A DNA stretch of 64,000 nt, taken from assembly GCA_023898405.1 (NCBI GenBank), contig CP060221.1, positions 2,451,056 through 2,515,055 on the forward strand, read 5' to 3'. Source of the DNA: Myxococcales bacterium (GTDB lineage: Bacteria; Myxococcota; UBA727; JABDBI01). Made by a program: the position numbers and the translations under genes. Numbering within the stretch: position 1 is the stretch's first letter; every line of letters begins with the position of its first letter. The notes beneath the pieces were generated by a model that was not told the origin of the DNA, ran no database searches, and was given only the letters and a program-made list of their open reading frames with translations. Below, one piece after another: positions 18,726 through 27,435 of the stretch.

Positions 18726-19133
18726 CTAGCCTGGAGAATTTTGTGCTTCAATATATTTGCGCACGATTTCGACCGGCGCCCCACCGCAAGAGCCAGCAAA
18801 ATAGCTCGGTGACCACAACACACCTTTGTAATATCTTTTTTCTAGCTCAGGCCAGTTTTGCCTAAGTCTCCGTGACGAAACACCTTTTAGGCTATTTACT
18901 AGCTTAGCGATTGAGACTTTTGGTGGATAATGAATGAGCATGTGCACATGATCCTCTTCACCATTAAATTCTTTCAAAATCACCTGATGTTCATTGGTAA
19001 TTTTTTCGAAAATTCTTTTCATATCATCAAGTATATTTTTATTAAGCACTTTTCTTCGATATTTTGTCACAAAAACCAAATGAGCGTGAAGATTAAAAAC
19101 AACATGTCTTCCAGTACGAACTTCGCTTGACAT
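18726..19133 (-). CDS. tnpA: IS200/IS605 TnpA, HUH/Y1 transposase
   Basis: Single-strand DNA transposase of 135 aa. The HUH motif is EDHVHMLI (His62, His64) and the nucleophilic Tyr127 lies in RKYIEAQ. The N-terminal HLVFVTKYRRKVL strand is characteristic of the family. The length is close to normal for IS200-type TnpA and no internal stop is seen, so this gene may still be active even though its tnpB neighbour is broken. It diverges from tnpB with only a short spacer. Confidence 0.92.
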   Translation of the reverse strand: MSSEVRTGRHVVFNLHAHLVFVTKYRRKVLNKNILDDMKRIFEKITNEHQVILKEFNGEEDHVHMLIHYPPKVSIAKLVNSLKGVSSRRLRQNWPELEKRYYKGVLWSPSYFAGSCGGAPVEIVRKYIEAQNSPG

Positions 19134-19162
19134 TAGACCAGACCTATTGAAAAATAAAAGCT

Positions 19163-20323
19163 ATGAATATTTAAAAAGCTTTTAAATTCAGACTTAAGAC
19201 CAATAGTATCACCTCGGTGCAGTTGGCAAGCATTGCTGGTTGCAATCGCTTAGTTTGGAATAAAGCTTTGGCATATCAAAAGGAACGTTTAGAGAACAAA
19301 GAGTATACGCTTTCATATTACAAAATGGCGCCGCTTTTGCTTGAATGGAAAAAAGAGCATACTTTCCTAGGTGATTGCCCATCGCAGAGCCTTCAGGAAA
19401 CTTTAATGGCTCAAGACCGGGACATTAAAGACGCATTCAATAAAAAGAGCGCTAAGAAATTTCCTCAGTTCAAAAAGAAAGGCCAATGCGATAGTTTTAG
19501 ATATCCGCAGGGCATCAAAGTTAGTGACAATCGAGTATTTTTGCCTAAAATCGGTTGGGTGGGATTTTTTAAAAGCCGGGATATTTTAGGCACCATCAAA
19601 AATGCCACTGTATCGAAAAAAGGTGAGCATTGGTTTGTTTCAATTTAAACTGAACAAGAAGTGGCAAAACCGGTCCATGACTCAACTTCCATAGTGGGCG
19701 TTGATTTGGGAGTTACAAAATTCGCCACTCTTTCGAATGGGCGAGTATACGAAGCCAAAAATAGTTTTAAGAAGCGGCAAACGCGTTTAGCGAAGCTGCA
19801 ACAACGATTAACTAAAAAGAAAAAAGGATCTTCGAACTTTAAAAAACTTAAAAAGAGAATCAACAAACTACACACAAAAATATTCAATATCCGGCAAGAC
19901 TATTTGCACGAAGTAAGCACTGACATCAGCAAAAACCACGCTTTGGTTGTGCTTGAAGATTTAAAGGTGGCGAATATGAGCAAGTCGGCCAGTGGAACCA
20001 TTGAAGAACCAGGAAAGATGGTGGCGGCCAAGTCAGGCTTAAACCGTTCGATTTTGGATCAAGGTTGGCACAGCTTTAAAAGCATGCTGAACTATAAGCT
20101 GGAGCATCTTGGTGGTGAATTGTTGCTGGTAGATCCTCGCTATACCTCGCAAAAGTGCTCAAGCTGCGGACATACCGAAAAGGAAAACCGCTTAAGCCAG
20201 GCGCACTTTGTTTGTGTAAGTTGTGGACATAAAGAAAACGCCGATATAAATGCGGCTAAAAATATCTTGGCGGTGGGGCACACCGTTCTAAGCCTGCAAC
20301 CTAAAGTAGCACTCGCTGCGTAG
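19163..20323 (+). pseudogene. tnpB: TnpB RNA-guided nuclease gene interrupted by two in-frame TAA codons
   Basis: Read through, the frame encodes about 386 aa of TnpB, the IS605 accessory nuclease related to Cas12. The RuvC-like residues are intact: Asp181 (VGVDLGVTKF), Glu265 (VLEDLKVAN) and Asp361 (NADINAAKN), with a zinc ribbon CSSCGH...CVSCGH. Two stop codons interrupt it: TAA at codon 4 (19172-19174), just before KAFKFRLKTN, and TAA at codon 162 (19646-19648), between WFVSI and TEQEV. In both places family members commonly have Gln, so each looks like a CAA-to-TAA transition. Shorter pieces could start at GTG 19217 or after the second stop, but no full-length protein is made. Confidence 0.88.
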
Positions 20324-20333
20324 GGTCAGGAAT

Positions 20334-20356
20334 CTCCCGGCATTCATGCCGGAGAG
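20334..20356. repeat. Right-end hairpin of IS200/IS605 element
   Basis: CCGGCAT and ATGCCGG form the stem around a TC loop, extended by CTC/GAG outside a mismatch. It lies 11 bp after the tnpB stop. In TnpB systems the guide (omega/reRNA) is transcribed from the 3' part of tnpB through this end, so about 20200-20364 is the place to look for it. Confidence 0.6.
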
Positions 20357-20365
20357 GATGTCAAT

Positions 20366-20800
20366 CCACAAAATTCTAAATTAATCGGCGAATATCAATC
20401 ACAAATTAATCACGGACAAACACGGGCACAAGTTGTCTGGAAACGAATTATTTTTCCTAACCAGCGTTCAGTTGATTTAGGTGCTATGACGGGTGTGGAT
20501 TCGAGTGGAACCAGCGGAACAAATGGCACAGTCAACAACCACTATGACAAGGTCGTAATTGGACTTTTACTGACAACAGCACTAAATGCAGGTGTCCGAA
20601 TAACTCAAGGGAAATATGACCAAAATTCAGCGAACTTGACTCAAGAACTGGGCAACTCATTGGCTCAAGAGACTTCTCGACTAGGAAACAGGATAGCTGA
20701 TAAAATGCTATCCACCCTTCCTACTATCAAGGTACCTATGGGTAAGAGACTGAATGTTTTTGTTGAACAAGATTTTAGTTTGGAACCTTATTTAAATTAA
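20366..20800 (+). pseudogene. virB10: VirB10/TrbI C-terminal remnant
   Basis: The frame reads PQNSKLIGEYQSQI, then GQTRAQVVWKRIIFP, then a SVDLGAMTGVDSSG segment, and later FVEQDFSLEPYL. This is the C-terminal beta-barrel and alpha-antenna region of VirB10/TrbI, the inner-to-outer-membrane bridge of type IV secretion and conjugation machines. The first recognisable codon is at 20366, directly at the right end of the IS200/IS605 element. The N-terminal two thirds are absent on the other side of that element, so it is a truncated relic of a conjugative element. An ATG at 20486 opens a residual 104-aa frame. Confidence 0.78.
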
Positions 20801-20858
20801 TATGAATGGTTTTCGTTTCATGGCTCTCTGAAAAGCATAACCGAGTTTCATAATACTT

Positions 20859-20896
20859 CCAAAGGCTTTCCTCTTAGAAAGCCTTTGGATTTTTTT
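20859..20896 (+). terminator. Rho-independent terminator
   Basis: CCAAAGGCTTTC, a 6-nt loop, then GAAAGCCTTTGG form a perfect 12-bp stem followed by A and seven T. It would end plus-strand transcripts from the virB10 remnant and lies directly against the 3' end of the convergent higA gene. Confidence 0.88.
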
Positions 20897-20900
20897 ATGT

Positions 20901-21188
20901 TCAGGCTGCCAATTTCAGCTGCCGTATTTTTGGCTTAGGTCTCATTTTTTGAACCTTCCAAATTTCATAGTCGCGCTGAAGATTTAGCCACATTTCGATG
21001 CTTGTTCCCAACAACATAGCAAGACGCATAGCCATTTCAGCACTAATGCCAGAGTGTCCGTTAAAAAGCCTCGAAAGGGTAGTTCTTTGCACGCAAAGCT
21101 TTTGCGCGGCTTCACTAACGGTTAACCCTGTTTCTTCATTACAAAGGGCATCTCTTACTATTTCACCTGGGTGAAGTGGTTTATGCAC
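20901..21188 (-). CDS. higA: HigA-family antitoxin
   Basis: A 95-aa XRE-type helix-turn-helix protein of the HigA/VapI family. It starts with HPGEIVRDAL, followed by the HTH LTVSEAAQKLCVQRTTLSRLFNGHSGISAEMAMRLA and then LGTSIEMWLNLQRDYE, all characteristic of HigA. The antitoxin neutralises HigB and represses the operon. It follows higB by 12 bp, the toxin-first order typical of higBA. The Lys-rich tail is normal for unstable antitoxins. Confidence 0.9.
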   Translation of the reverse strand: MHKPLHPGEIVRDALCNEETGLTVSEAAQKLCVQRTTLSRLFNGHSGISAEMAMRLAMLLGTSIEMWLNLQRDYEIWKVQKMRPKPKIRQLKLAA

Positions 21189-21200
21189 GTCAAATCCTCC

Positions 21201-21479
21201 TTAATGATAATCAAGGTAATCGATTAAATAGGCATCATTTTCTACAAACTCAAAAATGATTCTCCAATTTCCGCTTACCGTAACCGAGTAAAAGCCTTTC
21301 AGATCTCCTTTGAGTTCATGAAATCTCATTCCCGGTGTATTCATGTCTTTGGCATCAATGGCAGCATTGAGCCGCTGTAGAATGATTTTAAGGCGCTTTT
21401 CATGGGAGGCTATAATTCCCTTTTTGCTTCCTTTTAGGAAAAATTCTCTAACACCTTTGTGTTGCCAAGACTTTATCAT
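21201..21479 (-). CDS. higB: HigB-family toxin (RelE/ParE superfamily)
   Basis: A 92-aa RelE-fold ribosome-dependent mRNA interferase. Recognised from KGVREFFLKGSKKGI, the LNAAIDAKDMNTPGMRFHELKGDLKG segment and the C-terminal YSVTVSGNWRIIFEF strand. The ATG at 21479 is chosen although the frame is open further upstream: that extension runs into the right flank of the neighbouring IS5-type element and has no toxin sequence. The IS end lies 52 bp upstream, leaving a minimal promoter (a TTGACG-17 bp-TACATA pair overlaps this spacer). Confidence 0.88.
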   Translation of the reverse strand: MIKSWQHKGVREFFLKGSKKGIIASHEKRLKIILQRLNAAIDAKDMNTPGMRFHELKGDLKGFYSVTVSGNWRIIFEFVENDAYLIDYLDYH

Positions 21480-21530
21480 GCCATCATATGTAACATGTAG
21501 CGTAACGCGCGTCAAGTTGATCCAATTTTG

Positions 21531-22623
21531 AGAGGGCATCCGAAAAGTTTTAGCCTTCGGGCATGATCGTAGAGAAATAAATTTAAAAAAAGCAGGTGGC
21601 TTTCTATAGTTTTCTGCCCAGGACCCATAAATATCTGTTCGAGAGCATAGCATCGCAAGGCTAATCAAATCTATGCCATGAAAGATGATCGCGAACACGT
21701 CTATCGAAGAAGAAAAGCTCTATCCTGGTCGTAACCTCCTTGTCATGGTGTTTATGGCCGCAAATTTGATCCACGCCTCAGAGTTGCGAGGTAGATACTC
21801 GTAGTCTTTGCTCAGTCGCCTTTGGCTGTTGAGCCAACCGAAAGTTCTCTCAACGACCCAACGAAATTTGACGATCTGAAATTTTTTTCGAGGTCTTTTT
21901 ACTATTTTCAACAAAGCATTGAAAAGATCTGATACCCACTGTTTAAGCGGCTCGCCACTATACCCGCCATCGCCAAAAAAGATCTTTATGCTGGAAAATA
22001 ATGGCTTCAATCGTCGCAGAAGCAGTTTCGCTCCAGCCCGCTCTGAAATCGCCGCAGAGTGAACAACAACCGCAAGGACAAGGCCCAAAATATCTGTTGC
22101 TAGATGACGCTTACGACCTTTGATCTTCTTGGCACCGTCGTATCCTTTTTCTATTGCAGGGACCGCAGTTTTAACGCTTTGACTGTCGACGATTGCAGCG
22201 CTTGGCTCTGTGCTTCTTCCAGCGTCAACCCTCACCATATCGCGCAGGACATGCAAAATGCGCTCAAAGGTACCGTCCTTCGACCAAGTCGAAAAATACT
22301 CATACACCGTTGATTTGGGTGGAAAGTCTAGCGGAAGAAGCTCCCACTGACATCCAGTTCTAAGCATGTAGCGGCAGCCATTGACTACATCGCGCATATC
22401 AGTCTTACGTGGTCTTCCGCCGGGCTTTGCTGGTGGAATTAGCGGCTCAATAAGTCGCCACTGCTCATCACTCAAATCAGTCTTGCATCGATTTTTCATA
22501 ATTTACGTCGTTGCATTTTTGATTGCATAGATTAATTTTCAACAACGACGGTATGAATTTCGTTCTCTTTTGAACAGTAGTTCGACCTCAAAATTTTTGG
22601 GTAACCCTTTTCGGATACCCTCT
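21531..22623 (-). mobile_element. IS5-family element, copy 1
   Basis: A 1093-bp element with terminal inverted repeats AGAGGGCATCCGAAAAG (left) and the complement of CTTTTCGGATACCCTCT (right). Copy 2 at 38486-39578 has the same length and ends. No target duplication is evident at this copy (left flank ...TTTTG, right flank TATAA...), suggesting it took part in a rearrangement. About 190 bp of non-coding DNA separates the transposase stop from the left end. Confidence 0.9.
21720..22499 (-). CDS. IS5-family transposase (IS427-like), copy 1
   Basis: A DDE transposase of 259 aa in one uninterrupted frame, probably functional. Catalytic residues: Asp105 (AAIVDSQSVKT), Asp177 (IFFGDGGYSG) and Glu217 (WVVERTFGWL). 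The N-terminal LSDEQWRLIEPLIPPAKPGGRP block and the GKKI-like KGRKRHLATD segment place it in the IS427-type branch of IS5. It differs from copy 2 at only two residues (Cys5 versus Tyr, Gly94 versus Arg). Confidence 0.93.
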   Translation of the reverse strand: MKNRCKTDLSDEQWRLIEPLIPPAKPGGRPRKTDMRDVVNGCRYMLRTGCQWELLPLDFPPKSTVYEYFSTWSKDGTFERILHVLRDMVRVDAGRSTEPSAAIVDSQSVKTAVPAIEKGYDGAKKIKGRKRHLATDILGLVLAVVVHSAAISERAGAKLLLRRLKPLFSSIKIFFGDGGYSGEPLKQWVSDLFNALLKIVKRPRKKFQIVKFRWVVERTFGWLNSQRRLSKDYEYLPRNSEAWIKFAAINTMTRRLRPG

Positions 22624-22713
22624 TATAAAATGTGCTATTTGCATTTCTCGGCAGCTCTTGAGGGTAGATCAGGTTATTCCAATCTTCTGTTCTCTTGAAG
22701 CTGCCGATTCGTT

Positions 22714-23688
22714 TCAATTTCGACCAAAGTCGAGCTTATTAAAAAGCAATAACTGAGCTTGTGCATCTTTAATGGCGGCGCTCATCTCTCTTGCCTGTTC
22801 ATTAATATTAGCATTAGCGCTTACTAGAAGATTCCTGAGGTAGTTTTCATAAACGGCAGCACTCTGTACTAATTTCTGAGTGGATTCTTGGCTTACTGTT
22901 TTTGGAACTATCTCTCTAATAATACGGTTAAAAGTCAGAAAAGCACTGGCAAAGATAAGTTTTAAGCCATCGCTTTGAGAATAAGTCCTAAATTCCGACT
23001 CATTGGGCATTCCTATTTCATCTAGCTCACTATCGAATAGGGAACCAATTTTATTCTTGGAATATAAATGTTTTATGTCGAAGATAATATTTTGGTATCT
23101 TTCTAGAAGTTCTTTTTCAGTCGGGAATGTTGGCTCCGTTTTGGCCTCTAAGTGAAGCTTTAGCATGTCCGACATAAGTCCTGTGTCAAAGGCAAAAACT
23201 TTTTTGCTTTGGGGATCGTATGAAAGATTATCAAACTTTAAATCATCGAAATCCAAGCCAGAGGAGAGGATGCCTTTCATAAACCTTAAGTAGGCCAATC
23301 TAAAATCTTTATTTAGGACAAATGCCAATTCTTCAATGGTTTCTCCTGGTGCTTTTTTTTGGAAAAAATGGAGGGCTTGATTCGGATCAAAACTAAATAA
23401 GGTAGTCGGCCCTAAACCAATGGCGTAAACAAAAAATGAGCCAAATTTATCGATACAATGCTGATTAGCAAGTTTTGGCTGCGCCTTCTTTATGTACCAA
23501 ATATCGTTATTGTTGTTTGACTTTGAGGTAGGCGTAAGCTGGTAGACAATATTGATATCACCCTTTCCTATCTCTGAGCCTTGTTGGTACGCCACTCCGA
23601 ATATATTATAAGTATTTGCCACCAAGGTGTTTGAACTTAGTAGCTTGATCATTAGAATAAAATAAACTTTTTTTAAAAGTGAAAGCAT
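22714..23688 (-). CDS. Exported protein with protein-kinase-like motifs
   Basis: 324 aa. The N-terminus is hydrophobic with a plausible signal peptide ending at VANTY. Kinase-fold landmarks occur in the right order: a Gly-rich loop IGKGDINIVYQL (G41, G43, V48), a VAIK-like lysine in IWYIKKA (K67 or K68), a catalytic-loop match DDLKFDNLSYD (D139, N144; compare HRDLKPEN), and a DFG-like FDTG (157-160). Spacing between the last two matches kinase catalytic loops. The HRD His is absent. Inference: a secreted kinase or pseudokinase, possibly acting in a host cell. It is flanked by IS elements and preceded by an AT-rich promoter region. Confidence 0.6.
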   Translation of the reverse strand: MLSLLKKVYFILMIKLLSSNTLVANTYNIFGVAYQQGSEIGKGDINIVYQLTPTSKSNNNNDIWYIKKAQPKLANQHCIDKFGSFFVYAIGLGPTTLFSFDPNQALHFFQKKAPGETIEELAFVLNKDFRLAYLRFMKGILSSGLDFDDLKFDNLSYDPQSKKVFAFDTGLMSDMLKLHLEAKTEPTFPTEKELLERYQNIIFDIKHLYSKNKIGSLFDSELDEIGMPNESEFRTYSQSDGLKLIFASAFLTFNRIIREIVPKTVSQESTQKLVQSAAVYENYLRNLLVSANANINEQAREMSAAIKDAQAQLLLFNKLDFGRN

Positions 23689-23847
23689 AATGAATAATCC
23701 TTAAAATTAAAATAATTTTAAAATAAAAAATACAACTAATTAAAAATTTAATCTAATACAAATAAAACAATAGTCAATCGAGATTTGCCTCCAGGGCGTA
23801 CGCATGAGTAAATAAATCACGAGTTTCGCATTTTAAATTAATGGGTT

Positions 23848-24338
23848 AAGGCTCGGGGGATTAAGCCTCATGCTGTTGTAATGGATTCATGGCATTCCAG
23901 TCTCGATAACCTCAAATGTATTAGAGATCTTGGCTGGGTATGGGTAACTTCATTGCGTAAAAACCGCAAGGTTAACCGTGATGTTACTTTAGAAACGCTG
24001 GAGATTCCCGATGAAGGGCTTTTGATTCACTTACGTGGCTATGGTTGGGTAACGGTATTCAAGTTTGAGGCTAAAAATGGCCGCATTGATTTCATAACAA
24101 CAAATATGAAAGATCCTACCCGAAATGAGGTAAAAAAAATCATGGAACATCGTTGGTCTATCGAAGTCTATCATCGTGAAATAAAGCAAACATGTGGTAT
24201 TGAGCGTTGTCAGGCACATACTGGTTAAGCGCAAAGAAATCATATTTTTCTTTCTATAGCTGCTTGGTTTGCTAAACATAAAGCAAGGCTAAAAACAAGA
24301 GATTCATTTTATTGCCAGCAGTGGGATGTTATTAAAAG
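23848..24338 (+). pseudogene. IS701/IS4-like transposase fragment
   Basis: The frame reads KARGIKPHAVVMDSWHSS, continues through LGWVWVTSLRKNRKVNR, and reaches RWSIEVYHREIKQTCGIERCQ, the E-containing C-terminal motif of DDE transposases of the IS701-like group. It is cut at the N-terminus (TAA just upstream), carries an in-frame TAA after HTG at about 24226, and then continues recognisably (AQRNHIFLSIAAWFAKHKARLK) until an IS6-type end interrupts it at 24339. The similar sequence CACGAGTTTCGC occurs on both sides of the fragment and may be residual element ends. Confidence 0.7.
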
Positions 24339-24452
24339 GGTAGTGTTGCAAACAATGACAGAGTACAAAGATGTCCTCCAATAGGTTGACTTACATTTCA
24401 AGAATTGGGTCACTCAGTCCAAATTGTCTGTTGATGAACTTTTTAATTGATA
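24339..24452 (-). repeat. IS6-type element, 114-bp end fragment
   Basis: Begins with the terminal GGTAGTGTTGCAAACAATG and matches the transposase-3' end of the full 842-bp copies, diverging abruptly after TTAATTGATA. It is the shortest of three nested ends lying in the same orientation. Confidence 0.85.
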
Positions 24453-24531
24453 CACGAGTTTCGCGCTTTATTTTTAGAATTCAAGAGTAAGTCATTAATA
24501 ACTTGATGTTTTGTGTGATAGCACTTTTAAT

Positions 24532-24810
24532 GGTAGTGTTGCAAACAATGACAGAGTACAAAGAGGCCCCTCCAATAGGTTAACTTACATTTCAAGAATT
24601 GGGTCACTCAGTCCAAATTGTCTGTTGATGAACTTTTTAATTGATAGTGAACTTTTATCCATTAAGTGGTAGAGCTGACCTTTGAATAGCATATGCATTG
24701 TTTCAATTCCGCGAATTGTGTTGAAGGCTGTCTTGTAAGAGAAATAGCCCATGCTATGCCGTGTTTTCCATTTTATCCTCCTGTGATCCTGCTCTATAAT
24801 ATTATTTAAA
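24532..24810 (-). repeat. IS6-type element, 279-bp end fragment
   Basis: Starts with the same terminal repeat and runs to ATTATTTAAA inside the transposase gene, encoding only the last part of the protein (from NNIIEQDHRR to the end). A 14-bp spacer then separates it from the next, full-length copy. Confidence 0.88.
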
Positions 24811-24824
24811 GGGGCTGTAGTAGC

Positions 24825-25666
24825 GGTAGTGTTGCAAACAATGACAGAGTACAAAGAGGCCCCTCCAATAGGTTAACTTACATTTCAAGAATTGGGTCAC
24901 TCAGTCCAAATTGTCTGTTGATGAACTTTTTAATTGATAGTGAACTTTTATCCATTAAGTGGTAGAGCTGACCTTTGAATAGCATATGCATTGTTTCAAT
25001 TCCGCGAATTGTGTTGAAGGCTGTCTTGTAAGAGAAATAGCCCATGCTATGCCGTGTTTTCCATTTTATCCTCCTGTGATCCTGCTCTATAATATTATTT
25101 AAATATTTGCTTTGCCTAAGTTCCACATTGAGATACTTACCTTCACTTTGAAGTTGAGATAAGGCAGCCGGATATGATGGGTGGCGATCAACAGTTAAAG
25201 TCCGTGGCTCAGCGCTCCTGCGTAGCATTGATAACTTGCCTAAAAATAGCTTGGCAGCTTTTTGATTTCGGGTTTTGCTAAGATAAAAATCAATAGTCTG
25301 TCCCCGTGAATCGATAGCCCTATAGAGATAGAGCCACTTTCCCTTTACTTTGACGTAGGTTTCATCAAGCTTCCAAGAATCATTTGGTGATTTCAAAAAG
25401 TAGCTGGCGCGCTTTTGTATCTCTGGAGCATAGTGCTGAACCCATCGGTAGATTGTTGTATGATCGGCATTTAGACCACGCTCTTTCATCATCTCTTCTA
25501 GGTCACGATAACTGACCCTGTAACGAAGGTACCAACGTACGCAAAGAAGGATTGCTTCGCCTTGATAATGCCGCCATTTAAAATCTGATGAAGTGTGTTT
25601 TCTCATCCCTCAATATTAGTAAAAATGGAGCCCATTCACAAAATCAGGATTTTTTGCAACACTACC
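24825..25666 (-). mobile_element. IS6-family element, full copy 1
   Basis: 842 bp bounded by GGTAGTGTTGCAAAC on the left and the complement of GGTAGTGTTGCAAAAAATCC on the right. Neither flank shows an 8-bp target duplication. It completes a ladder of three same-direction ends (114, 279 and 842 bp). Confidence 0.92.
24878..25606 (-). CDS. IS6-family transposase, copy 1
   Basis: 242 aa, intact. An N-terminal helix-turn-helix (VSYRDLEEMMKERGLNADHTTIYRWV) precedes the DDE core with Asp81 (KLDETYVKVKG), Asp140 (LTVDRHPSY) and Glu174 (NIIEQDHRRIKW), the classic IS6/IS26 signature. Members move by replicative or conservative cointegrate formation and readily form arrays. Used here as the reference for the other copies. 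Confidence 0.95.
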   Translation of the reverse strand: MRKHTSSDFKWRHYQGEAILLCVRWYLRYRVSYRDLEEMMKERGLNADHTTIYRWVQHYAPEIQKRASYFLKSPNDSWKLDETYVKVKGKWLYLYRAIDSRGQTIDFYLSKTRNQKAAKLFLGKLSMLRRSAEPRTLTVDRHPSYPAALSQLQSEGKYLNVELRQSKYLNNIIEQDHRRIKWKTRHSMGYFSYKTAFNTIRGIETMHMLFKGQLYHLMDKSSLSIKKFINRQFGLSDPILEM

Positions 25667-25745
25667 ATATTTATACATACTTTTAAAGCCTAGCAAGTTT
25701 ATTTAAACTTAACAATCAGATGTCTAGGATCATGACATATGAGAC

Positions 25746-26696
25746 TCAAGAGACTCTAAATTTATATCCTTTTGACTCTAAAAATTCCTGAGGCGTCTGT
25801 AAACCCAGGGCCTCATGAGGCCTGTCCCAGTTATAGGTATCCATATAATCGTTCAAAAGCGGTCTTAATTCAGTAAGTTGCGTGGGTAAATCATAGAGCT
25901 CGTAGAAATCGGTGCGCCAGGTTCCGTTAATTCGCTCTACATGGCCGTTCAGTTTGGGTGATTTGGGGGCCAATACAGCCAGTTCTAGTTTGTATTTTTT
26001 GCAGGCATCTTCAAACTCAGCCATAAATTCGCTACCGCCATCAACCTGAATTTTTTGTATTGGAAATGGCGATTGATTTATCAGTTTATCTATAAAATCA
26101 CTGGCTGTTTTAGCGGTGGCTCTGGTGTATACCTCGGCAGTATTCCATCGACTTACTGTGCAAATAGCATTGAAGTGTTTTAAAACGCATCCATAAGCCA
26201 TAGGGACGCTCATATGATCTATTTGAATAGCTTGCCCTGGGGAATCTGCTTTGAGCTTTTGTCCTCGTTTAAGCCTGATAGCGTAGGGTCTTTTGGGCTT
26301 TAATCTTACGATGCCTTTGTGCCTTGAAAGCTTGGCTGATACTAAAACACCACGTTGTAAAAGCCCAGAAATAACCCTTCCTACCGCGCTCTCAGAAATA
26401 TCCACACCTTCTCTTTTTAAAAGTTTTGTTATTTTTCTTTTTCCCCACCTGGGAAACTCTTCTCGCAGTGCTTGGATCCGTATTGTCACATTGCTTCGAT
26501 TTTTGGCTTTGCGAAAGTTTTTGGGACGTCTGCTTTTGGAAATGAGGCTATCAAGCCTCATGGTTTTATTTTTACGCCAGCGATAAAGCGTTGATCGAGG
26601 CACACCAACAATCTTAGCTGCATCATCTGATGATAAACCTTTAGACATAATTTTGGAATTGTAAGCCCAAAAAAGGAGCCCCTCATGCAGCAACAT
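25746..26696 (-). CDS. IS481-like integrase-core transposase
   Basis: Helix-turn-helix (LSSDDAAKIVGVPRSTLYRWRK), a second winged-helix region (GKRKITKLLKREGVDISESAVGRVI), then an rve integrase core with IQIDHMSV, IQVDGGSEF and the Glu in LNGHVERINGTW, and a C-terminal RPHEALGLQTPQEFL motif. About 316 aa from the ATG at 26696; further upstream ATGs in frame exist, so the start is uncertain. The gene appears intact, but I could not define element ends with confidence. It lies between two IS6-type copies. Confidence 0.82.
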   Translation of the reverse strand: MLLHEGLLFWAYNSKIMSKGLSSDDAAKIVGVPRSTLYRWRKNKTMRLDSLISKSRRPKNFRKAKNRSNVTIRIQALREEFPRWGKRKITKLLKREGVDISESAVGRVISGLLQRGVLVSAKLSRHKGIVRLKPKRPYAIRLKRGQKLKADSPGQAIQIDHMSVPMAYGCVLKHFNAICTVSRWNTAEVYTRATAKTASDFIDKLINQSPFPIQKIQVDGGSEFMAEFEDACKKYKLELAVLAPKSPKLNGHVERINGTWRTDFYELYDLPTQLTELRPLLNDYMDTYNWDRPHEALGLQTPQEFLESKGYKFRVS

Positions 26697-26762
26697 TACT
26701 TGCTTCACCAAGTGTACTATAAAGTTAAGAAAGTTCGAGTAAGAGCTCAGATAAAGAAGCAC

Positions 26763-27293
26763 AAAGCCATTTTGACGCCATATTCCGCTTCGAGGAAGCT
26801 AAGTCCCTTCTTATTTATCGCAAAAATCTCATATCTGTTTGAACCTGGTCAGTTTGACATAAGAGTGATATGTTTATTGCAAAAACGATCATTTTATTAG
26901 ATGGGTTCACTAGTGTTGGGGAAAAATTCTTTTGGGTTTGGATTTAAATATCTTTATGTGAACAAAAACACCACTCAAACGTGAGTATTAATTAAAATCA
27001 AATTCATCATCAAATCTAGTCACCTCGTGGGGAAACACAAATTTATTGGAGTTGGATGCAGAATAATTTAGAAACCGAACACCCAGTACAATATTTGGAA
27101 AAAATTTCTTTTTTTGATGGTTGATGTTTTTGATTGGATTCGATGAGTTGAAAATTAATTTCCGTGACCGTAATCGAAGATGTTTACGGGAACGGTAACT
27201 ACGTTACGTACCGTTCCGTACCGTTGAACTTTTGTCCCTGTAAGTGCCCGAAATCATTGAATTTTGAAAATTTAGAGGGGACAGTTAACCTAT
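26763..27293. other. Non-coding spacer between IS481-like and IS5-type remnants
   Basis: About 530 bp with no convincing reading frame. It contains a short run of ACCGT-like repeats around 27190-27235 (CGTACCGTTCCGTACCGTTG). I see no promoter, RNA gene or coding relic that I can name. Confidence 0.4.
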
Positions 27294-27435
27294 TTAGAGG
27301 CTGTAAAAAAAATCAAATCTCAGGTGGTAAGCCAATTTTCCAATCGTCTGATACATAATCTTGCATTAGCGATGTAGTTCATTGATTCCTGATGCTTTGT
27401 ATTCTTCTCATAGTTACGCACCAGACGCCTATTTC
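27294..27435 (-). pseudogene. IS5-type (second type) transposase 3' fragment
   Basis: Starts with an inverted-repeat end TTAGAGGCTGTAAAAAAA and encodes only the last 38 or so residues of a transposase (NRRLVRNYEK...ARLCIRRLENWLTT), closely matching the C-terminus of the element at 41911-42822. It is cut off by the IS6-type insertion at 27436. Confidence 0.85.

Larger units (their letters stand above)
18660..20364. mobile_element. IS200/IS605-family element with divergent tnpA and tnpB
   Basis: Encodes a Y1 HUH transposase (minus strand) and a TnpB nuclease (plus strand), with no terminal inverted repeats but a subterminal hairpin at each end, as the family requires. The left hairpin is at 18679-18696 (CTCTTCAT / ATGAAGAG) and the right at 20334-20356 (CCGGCAT / ATGCCGG). 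Both hairpins are flanked by AATCTC-like and GAGG sequence. The right end, around GATGTCAA, runs straight into a VirB10 coding frame. The boundaries are estimates good to about 10 bp. Confidence 0.8.
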
